Shown here in pieces: positions 58,011 to 64,000 of a DNA stretch of 64,000 nt. The stretch spans positions 1,240,001-1,304,000 of the forward strand of contig NZ_JAYKGJ010000001.1 in NCBI RefSeq assembly GCF_036860695.1. The letters run 5' to 3'. The DNA is from Rosettibacter firmus (GTDB lineage Bacteria > Bacteroidota > Ignavibacteria > Ignavibacteriales > Melioribacteraceae). Every line of letters begins with the position of its first letter. Within the stretch, counting starts at the first letter, position 1. The notes beneath the pieces are model-generated. The model saw nothing but the letters and a program-made list of their open reading frames with translations, made no database searches and was not told where the DNA came from. A program made the translations under genes and the position numbers.

Positions 58011-58757
58011 TTACTTTTTCTCGGTTTGTTTGGCTACAGCATTAATTGCTGCATTGATTGCTTCCTGATCACCAAGATAATAATGTTTAATTGGTTTTAA
58101 ATCATCATCAAGTTCATAAACAAGTGGAATTCCTGTTGGAATATTTAATTCAACAATATCTTCATCTGAAATATTATCAAGATATTTCACAAGAGCTCTT
58201 AAACTATTTCCATGAGCAGCTATTATTACTTTTTTACCACTTTTAATTGTTGGTGCAATTGTTTCGTGCCAGTAAGGTAAAAATCTTTCAACTGTTAGCT
58301 TCAAACTTTCTGTAAGAGGAATATCTTTTTTATCAAGATCTTTATAGCGGGGATCTTTTCCTGGATATCTATCATCATTTTCATCGAGTGGTGGTGGTGG
58401 AACATCATAACTTCTTCGCCATAGTTTAACTTTCTCCATTCCATATTTTTCAGCTGTCTCTGCTTTATTTAATCCCTGCAGTGCACCATAATGTCTTTCA
58501 TTTAATCTCCACGATTTAATAACTGGAATCCACATTAAATCCATCTCTTCGAGAGCAATGTAAAGAGTTTTAATTGCTCTTTTTAGAACTGAAGTAAAAG
58601 CAATATCAAACGTATAACCTTCTTCTTTTAGAACTTTACCAGCTTGATGTGCTTCTTCAATTCCTTTTTCAGAAAGGTCAACATCTGTCCATCCAGTAAA
58701 AAGATTTAATTTGTTCCATTCACTTTCGCCATGTCTTAATAAAACTAATTTGTGCAT
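58011..58757 (-). CDS. gpmA: 2,3-bisphosphoglycerate-dependent phosphoglycerate mutase
   Basis: 248 aa glycolytic enzyme interconverting 3- and 2-phosphoglycerate. [11 protein letters not shown] (phospho-His9), the dPGM-specific [15 protein letters not shown], the acid region [14 protein letters not shown] and [13 protein letters not shown] (second His) are intact. Length is that of the dPGM family. It lies 80 bp upstream of the PorV-like gene on the same strand. Confidence 0.95.
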   Translation of the reverse strand: MHKLVLLRHGESEWNKLNLFTGWTDVDLSEKGIEEAHQAGKVLKEEGYTFDIAFTSVLKRAIKTLYIALEEMDLMWIPVIKSWRLNERHYGALQGLNKAETAEKYGMEKVKLWRRSYDVPPPPLDENDDRYPGKDPRYKDLDKKDIPLTESLKLTVERFLPYWHETIAPTIKSGKKVIIAAHGNSLRALVKYLDNISDEDIVELNIPTGIPLVYELDDDLKPIKHYYLGDQEAINAAINAVAKQTEKK

Positions 58758-58872
58758 TTTATCTCCATAGATTTTTAAAAAATCAATAGCAAATATATAA
58801 AATTCTATTGCATTCTGTTTATTTTAATCTCTTCTTAACTTATCTTTATATAGAATTTTAGGAATATTTTAA

Positions 58873-59334
58873 ATGAAATCCAAAAGTATTATCTATAATT
58901 TTTTTACCGATGATGATTTTCTAAGATTTTCAAGAAAAATTAAAGAGGTGGAAAAATACACATCGGGTGAAATTCGTATCTGCATAAAAGAGTTCCGAAA
59001 ATTTAATGAAAGAAAAAAAGATCTTCGTGCATTAGCAGAAAAAGAATTTTATAAACTAAATATGCACAATACAAGAGATAAAACAGGAATCCTATTTTAT
59101 CTTCTTCTTGGCGAGAGAAAATTTTATATCCTGGCAGATGAAGGAATCAATTCAAAAGTTGAGCAGGATACATGGGATAAACTTAGAGACGAAATTCAAT
59201 TAATTTTTATGGAAGGAAAATTTTCGGAGGGAATTTTACATTGTATAGAAAAAGCAGGTGAGATTTTGAGCAAATATTTTCCAATTAAGCCAGATGACAC
59301 AAATGAACTTTCAAATAAAATTGTCCTCGATTAA
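58873..59334 (+). CDS. TPM-domain protein
   Basis: 153 aa. The TPM fold is recognisable from RKIKEVEKYTSGEIRICIKE, RALAEKEFYKLNMHNTRDKTGILFYLLLGERKFYIL with LADEGINSKV, typical of YgcG/TLP18-like proteins, though signal peptide and TM anchor are absent. Family members are proposed phosphatases or photosystem-repair factors; no function can be given here. It is followed by the metallo-hydrolase gene. Confidence 0.78.
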   Translation: MKSKSIIYNFFTDDDFLRFSRKIKEVEKYTSGEIRICIKEFRKFNERKKDLRALAEKEFYKLNMHNTRDKTGILFYLLLGERKFYILADEGINSKVEQDTWDKLRDEIQLIFMEGKFSEGILHCIEKAGEILSKYFPIKPDDTNELSNKIVLD

Positions 59335-59396
59335 ACCAATTGAATTTTTTTACTGAAAGAGATGTTATTATTTCAGTAAAAATTATTACCCACTTT

Positions 59397-60344
59397 ATGA
59401 AAATCACAAGAAAAAAATTTTTAAGAAATTTATTGATGTCATTCAGTGGCTCATTACTTTTCCCTTTCTTTTTCAATTCTAAAATTAATGCTAAACCAGA
59501 ATTAAAACTAAAATATAAGCCTCAACCACAGCAATGGCAGAATGATTCAATTACACTTTCATGGATTGGACATTCGACTATATTAATAAATTTATTTGGC
59601 AAATGGATTTTAACCGACCCGGTTTTGTTTGAACGAGTGGGAATTTATTTACTTGGAACAAGTTATGGACCCACAAGAATTTCTCCCCCAGCATTAGACA
59701 TCGATGAAATTCCACAACCCGATATTATTTTACTTTCACATGCACACATGGATCATATGGATTATCCAACATTAAAATATCTCTCAAAAAAATTTCCTCA
59801 TAAAATTGATGTCATAACTGCATACAATACAAAAGATGTAATTAAAAATTTAGACTGGCATTCAATCAATGTGTTAGACTGGAACGAAGAAAAAATTCTT
59901 CATGGAATTCGCTTCAAAGCACTCGAAGTAAAACATTTTGGATGGCGATTTCCATGGGAAAAAGATAGGTCGAGAGGATTTTTCAAAGATGGAAGAAGTT
60001 TTAATGCTTACATTATCGAATTGAATGGTAAAAAAATTTTATTTGGAGGAGATACTGCATTTACAGATAAATTAAAAAAATCAAAAGAAGAAAATATTGA
60101 TATTGCCATTATGCCAATTGGTGCATACAATCCATGGAAAAGAAATCATTGCAATCCAGAAGAAGCATTAAAAATGGCAACAGAATTAAAAGCAAAATAT
60201 TTCATCCCCATTCACACAAAAACATTTAAACTTGGTATCGAGCCAATTAATGAACCAATTGAGTGGTTGAGAAGTTCAGCCCCTAAATATCCACTAAAAA
60301 TTGCTCTCGATGAAATAGGAATGACTTTCCAGCTTAAAAATTAA
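59397..60344 (+). CDS. Exported metallo-beta-lactamase-fold hydrolase (UlaG/NAPE-PLD-like)
   Basis: About 315 aa from the ATG at 59397; the longer frame begins with TTG at 59340 and is less likely. The N-terminus MKITRKKFLRNLLMSF resembles a Tat signal with RK for RR. The metal site is LSHAHMDHMD (HxHxDH), then KHFGWRFPW, the Asp in FGGDTAF and the His in PIHTKTF. This group includes NAPE-hydrolysing phospholipase D and UlaG-like lactonases. The substrate here is unknown. Confidence 0.85.
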   Translation: MKITRKKFLRNLLMSFSGSLLFPFFFNSKINAKPELKLKYKPQPQQWQNDSITLSWIGHSTILINLFGKWILTDPVLFERVGIYLLGTSYGPTRISPPALDIDEIPQPDIILLSHAHMDHMDYPTLKYLSKKFPHKIDVITAYNTKDVIKNLDWHSINVLDWNEEKILHGIRFKALEVKHFGWRFPWEKDRSRGFFKDGRSFNAYIIELNGKKILFGGDTAFTDKLKKSKEENIDIAIMPIGAYNPWKRNHCNPEEALKMATELKAKYFIPIHTKTFKLGIEPINEPIEWLRSSAPKYPLKIALDEIGMTFQLKN

Positions 60345-60443
60345 TTTCTACTTATCCAGCAAACTTTACTTTAATTTCTGCTGATTATTTCAAAAAATAA
60401 TGATAAGTTATAATAAAAGAATTAATTAATGCTCGGGTTTACA

Positions 60444-61280
60444 ATGAAAGCAATAATCATTCTTCAGTTATCACTAATTCTAACACTTACATTTTGTAGT
60501 TGTAAATCAAGTACTACAGAGCCAGATGATAAAGATACAACAGCAATACCTGGATGGGAACTTGTTTGGTCAGATGAATTTAATTACGAAGGTTATCCCA
60601 ATCCACAAAAATGGGGTTACGATATTGGAGATAGTGGATGGGGAAATAACGAAAAACAATATTACTCAGCACGACTTGAAAATGCACGCGTAGAAAATGG
60701 CAAATTAATCATTGAAGCACGAAGAGATTTCTGGAATGGAAAAGAATATACATCTGCTCGTCTTGTTACACGAGGAAAAGGAGATTGGACATATGGCCGT
60801 TTTGAAATTAGAGCCAAACTTCCAAAAGGAAGAGGTACATGGCCTGCAATATGGATGCTTCCTACAGTGTGGAATCTGGGAAATGGAAGCTGGCCAGACA
60901 ATGGTGAAATTGATATAATGGAACACGTAGGTTACGATCCCGGTGTAATTCATGGATCAATTCATTGTAATAAATATTACTGGAGAATTGGAACACAAAA
61001 AACAGCTACAATAAAAATTCCTGATTGTACTGATAATTTTCATAATTACATTTTAGAATGGAACAAAGACGAAATAAAAATTTTTGTCGATGATAAACAC
61101 TATTTCACATTCAAAAATGAAAATAAAGGCTGGGAATACTGGCCATTCTTTAAAGATTTCCACTTAATATTAAACATTGCAATTGGTGGTGATTGGGGCG
61201 GTGCTCAAGGAATTGATAATTCTATATTTCCACAAAAAATGGAAATTGAATATGTAAGAGTTTACAAAAAGATCGAATGA
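60444..61280 (+). CDS. GH16 endo-beta-1,3-glucanase-type lipoprotein
   Basis: About 278 aa from the ATG at 60444 (an ATG at 60429 in the same frame would add five residues). A hydrophobic leader ends in FCSC, a probable lipidation site. The GH16 jelly-roll is complete with the catalytic motif GEIDIMEH (ExDxxE, Glu155, Asp157 and Glu160), plus WPAIWMLP and FHLILNIAIGGDWGG, as in laminarinases. It would cut beta-1,3(4)-glucans at the cell surface. The CotH-kinase gene starts within its last codon (ATGA overlap), so the two are translated together. Confidence 0.9.
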   Translation: MKAIIILQLSLILTLTFCSCKSSTTEPDDKDTTAIPGWELVWSDEFNYEGYPNPQKWGYDIGDSGWGNNEKQYYSARLENARVENGKLIIEARRDFWNGKEYTSARLVTRGKGDWTYGRFEIRAKLPKGRGTWPAIWMLPTVWNLGNGSWPDNGEIDIMEHVGYDPGVIHGSIHCNKYYWRIGTQKTATIKIPDCTDNFHNYILEWNKDEIKIFVDDKHYFTFKNENKGWEYWPFFKDFHLILNIAIGGDWGGAQGIDNSIFPQKMEIEYVRVYKKIE

Positions 61281-63199
61281 ATTTTATAAATATCAAATAC
61301 TCGCTCATAATTTTCTTTATCGTTGTACAAATTTCTTTATCACAGATCAACTTTACTTCATCAAACCTTCCAATTATTGTAATTGATACGCAAGGCAAAA
61401 CAATTTTAGACAAATCTAAAATTGAAGCTCACATGGGCATAATTGATAATGGAGAAGGAAATATTAATCATATTACAGACCCATTTAATGCATACAATGG
61501 AAAAATAGCTATTGAAATACGAGGTCATAGTTCACAACAATTTGATAAAAAACAGCATGGATTTGAAACCATCGATTCACTTGGAAACGACCTTGATGTT
61601 TCTCTGCTTGGATTACCAAAAGAAAGTGACTGGGTATTAAATGCTTCTTATATCGATAAATCACTATTGAGAAATGTTCTTGCATTCAAACTTTTTAATG
61701 ATATGGGCAGATATTCTTCGCGTACAAAATTTTGTGAACTAATAATTAATAATGAATATCGTGGAGTTTATATACTTCAGGAAAAAATCAAAAGAGATAA
61801 AAAAAGAGTTAACATAACTAAATTAGAACCTACAGATATTGAAGGAGAAGCTATTACGGGTGGATATATCATTAAAATTGATAAAGCAGATGCAGGTGAT
61901 AAAACATGGAAATCGCCATATCCACCTTTCCCTGGTGCTTACCAAAGAATAGAATATATTTATTATTATCCAAAGTCCGATGAAATTGACTCGGCTCAAG
62001 CCGAATATATAAAAAACTATGTTACAGATTTTGAAAAGGTAATGAGTGTTTCTAATTATAACGATCCTTTTTATGGTTATCAAAATTATATAGATGTTGA
62101 TTCTTTCGTAGATGTGTTCTTGATGTTTGAATTTTCAAAAAGTGTTGATGCTTATCGTCTAAGCACATACTTTCATAAAGACAGAAATAAAAAACTATGC
62201 GCAGGCCCACTCTGGGATTTTGATTTATCTTTTGGTCTTGCAGATTACTACGAAGGATACAAACCCGAAGGATGGCAATATAAAGTATATCTTGGAAATG
62301 ACTTCTGGCAAAATCCTTTCTGGGTTTCTAAACTTTATGACGATCCTATTTTCAAAAACAAATTTGCAAAAAGATGGAATGAACTTAAAGATAATATTTT
62401 AAGTTACGAATACATTTCTAATTTCATTGATGAATGTGTAACAAAAATTTCGGAAGCAAAAGAAAGAAACTTTACAAAATGGAAACAATGTTTTGATGGA
62501 ATTACCTACATCTGGCCTAATAAAAATAAATTTACTTCTTACGAAGAAGAAATTAATTATCTTAAAAATTGGATTAAACAAAGATTAGAATGGCTTAATA
62601 AAAATATTCCTTCTGAATTTTCTTATGTTGACTGGAATGAGATAAATGATAATATTGAAATTAAATTTAACGGAACTACTACAAAATATATCTTCGATAA
62701 AAATTATTTTATTAATTCTACACACAACATTGATTCTATTACTTTTGTAACAAATAATTCTAATCTAAAAATCTCCTTAGAAAATGATATTGTAAATATT
62801 ACCTTATTTGATTATGGAGAATTTACTGTTTATGGTCTGGGCTGGAAAAAAAATCAGGTTGTTACCATTTCACCAAAATTTATTTTTACTTCAACCTTAA
62901 CAGATATTGAAGAAAACAAAACTCAAAACAACATAACTATTTTATTCCAAAATTATCCCAATCCATTTAATTCTGAAACCATAATAAAATATCATCTTTC
63001 TGAGTCTACACCAGTTGTAATAAAAATTTATGATTTACTTGGAAAAGAAGTTGCAACCCTTTTAAATGAATTTCAAAAAGCTGGTGATTATCAAATAACT
63101 TTTTCGGCAGATAAATTAAATTTATCGGAAGGAGTTTACTTTTATAGATTACAATCAGCTACATCTTCAATTACAAAAAAATTTATTCTAATTAAATAA
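61277..63199 (+). CDS. Secreted CotH-kinase protein with type A sorting domain
   Basis: 640 aa. After a signal peptide (about 1-22, ending LSQ) comes a CotH protein-kinase domain (about 45-390): EIRGHSSQQFDKKQHGFE, LLGLPKESDWVLNASYIDKS, RGVYILQEKIK and the metal-binding Asp pair in GPLWDFDLSFG. The last 80 residues are a type IX secretion type A sorting domain (QNYPNPFNSETIIKYHL, then VYFYRLQS). CotH proteins phosphorylate Ser of secreted proteins in Bacillus spores; here the target is unknown. Coupled to the GH16 gene. Confidence 0.88.
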   Translation: MNFINIKYSLIIFFIVVQISLSQINFTSSNLPIIVIDTQGKTILDKSKIEAHMGIIDNGEGNINHITDPFNAYNGKIAIEIRGHSSQQFDKKQHGFETIDSLGNDLDVSLLGLPKESDWVLNASYIDKSLLRNVLAFKLFNDMGRYSSRTKFCELIINNEYRGVYILQEKIKRDKKRVNITKLEPTDIEGEAITGGYIIKIDKADAGDKTWKSPYPPFPGAYQRIEYIYYYPKSDEIDSAQAEYIKNYVTDFEKVMSVSNYNDPFYGYQNYIDVDSFVDVFLMFEFSKSVDAYRLSTYFHKDRNKKLCAGPLWDFDLSFGLADYYEGYKPEGWQYKVYLGNDFWQNPFWVSKLYDDPIFKNKFAKRWNELKDNILSYEYISNFIDECVTKISEAKERNFTKWKQCFDGITYIWPNKNKFTSYEEEINYLKNWIKQRLEWLNKNIPSEFSYVDWNEINDNIEIKFNGTTTKYIFDKNYFINSTHNIDSITFVTNNSNLKISLENDIVNITLFDYGEFTVYGLGWKKNQVVTISPKFIFTSTLTDIEENKTQNNITILFQNYPNPFNSETIIKYHLSESTPVVIKIYDLLGKEVATLLNEFQKAGDYQITFSADKLNLSEGVYFYRLQSATSSITKKFILIK

Positions 63200-63326
63200 T
63201 AATCTCTCTACTAACCTTCCTTTCACATACTATAATAAAACAAGATCTTTTTTGTTTACGATGAAGTTTCATAAATAATTTATAGATTCTAATAAAGAAT
63301 AAAATTTTATTGTATTGAAATTATTT

Positions 63327-63989
63327 ATGAGCACTGCAATGACAGTAGAAGAAATAATAAAAGAACTTAAGAAACATAAAAACAAAAATAATCTTGCAGG
63401 GATGGCTCGTTTCGGAATTAATGTTGAAAAAGCTTTTGGAATATCAATTCCTTTTCTGAGAGCACTTGCAAAGAAAATTGGTAAAAATCATAATCTCGCA
63501 CTACAACTCTGGGAAACAAAATATCACGAAGCAAGAATTTTAGCTTCGATGATTGATGAACCAGAATTAGTTTCAAAATTGCAAATGGATAAATGGGCAA
63601 AAGAATTTAATTCATGGGATTTATGTGACCAGGTATGTATGAATCTTTTTAGTAAAAGTCCTTTTGCTAAAGAAAAAATATTTAAGTGGTCAAATAGCAA
63701 AAAAGAATTTGTAAAGAGAGCAGCTTTTACATTGATTGCCTGTCTTGCACATGATAAGAATATGAATAACAAAGAGTTTATTAAATTTTTCACATTAATA
63801 AAAAAGCAAGCTCTTGATGAACGTAACTATGTAAAAAAAGCAGTTAACTGGGCATTAAGGCAGATTGGTAAGAGAAACGAGTATCTAAAAAACAAAGCTT
63901 TACAATTATCAGAAGAAATTTTGAAAATGGATTCTAGTGCTAAATGGATAGCTCGCGATGCTATTAGAGAATTGAAAAAAATAATTTAA
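63327..63989 (+). CDS. AlkD-like DNA alkylation repair (HEAT-like) protein
   Basis: About 220 aa from the ATG at 63327; the longer frame begins with TTG at 63315. It is all-helical with the AlkD family motifs ARFGINVEKAFGISIPFLRALAK, SWDLCDQVC, KRAAFTLIACLA and DERNYVKKAVNWALRQIGKRN. AlkD removes 3-methyl- and 7-methyl-purines by a HEAT-like repeat fold. The Trp, Asp and Arg of the active site appear to be kept (WDLCDQ, WALRQIG). It is the last gene in the window and ends 11 bp from the edge. Confidence 0.88.
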   Translation: MSTAMTVEEIIKELKKHKNKNNLAGMARFGINVEKAFGISIPFLRALAKKIGKNHNLALQLWETKYHEARILASMIDEPELVSKLQMDKWAKEFNSWDLCDQVCMNLFSKSPFAKEKIFKWSNSKKEFVKRAAFTLIACLAHDKNMNNKEFIKFFTLIKKQALDERNYVKKAVNWALRQIGKRNEYLKNKALQLSEEILKMDSSAKWIARDAIRELKKII

Positions 63990-64000
63990 TTAATAAAAAT

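Overview
This 64 kb window is AT-rich, gene-dense chromosomal DNA from a Gram-negative bacterium of the Bacteroidetes/Ignavibacteria side of the tree. An Ignavibacteriales (Melioribacter-like) source is the best guess. The support is a C-terminal type A sorting domain beginning NYPNPFN, two PorV/PorQ-family outer-membrane proteins, a TonB-dependent receptor with a carboxypeptidase-regulatory-like domain, an S46 dipeptidyl-peptidase, several lipoproteins and frequent TTG starts. I see no rRNA, tRNA, CRISPR array, complete insertion sequence or prophage. The taxonomy is inference.

Layout. 1-7.3 kb (minus) is an outer-membrane operon: TonB-dependent receptor, FN3/sorting-domain protein, PorV/PorQ-like protein and a TIG-domain lipoprotein cut by the window edge. 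7.5-15.2 kb (minus) is the signalling block next to it: a multi-PAS hybrid kinase, a membrane-anchored family 1 solute-binding protein with no permease, a membrane histidine kinase and a sigma54-type response regulator. A good -24/-12 promoter and an upstream palindrome precede the receptor operon, so the kinase pair probably controls outer-membrane uptake. 15.5-20.6 kb holds an S46 peptidase and metY-metX under a SAM-I riboswitch. 20.9-36.6 kb is mostly housekeeping: a lipoprotein, aspartokinase with an ATP-grasp ligase, a papain-like protein, SixA, HD, SDR, TsaC and MFS genes, then queC-queF-tpl-glnD-murI and a Nudix hydrolase. 36.7-38.2 kb has bacterioferritin and an aldo/keto reductase.

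38.4-40.9 kb (minus) is the most unusual part. It reads as a small double-glycine-leader peptide (bacteriocin-like) locus: a truncated C39 leader-peptidase fragment, a small multi-pass membrane protein, two short peptides whose leaders and hydrophobic cores lie in different reading frames, and a two-gene ABC transporter. None of the three shortest genes would be found by an ordinary ORF call. The locus is either decaying, frameshift-regulated, or hit by base-calling errors in a homopolymer.

41-49.7 kb has DUF1232, an S9 peptidase, a GroES-like protein, a methyltransferase, a TetR-HlyD-ABC ATPase set lacking its permease, aroE and a TPR protein. 49.9-63.2 kb is rich in carbohydrate genes: a galactokinase-like protein lacking its catalytic residues, a GH13 debranching-type enzyme, a sodium/solute symporter with a GH130 mannosylglucose phosphorylase, phosphoglycerate mutase, a GH16 lipoprotein and a secreted CotH-kinase protein. 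An AlkD-like protein closes the window.

Several convergent or 3' gaps carry short palindromic elements of kinds that recur in many bacterial genomes (17.6, 17.7, 35.9 and 36.7 kb).
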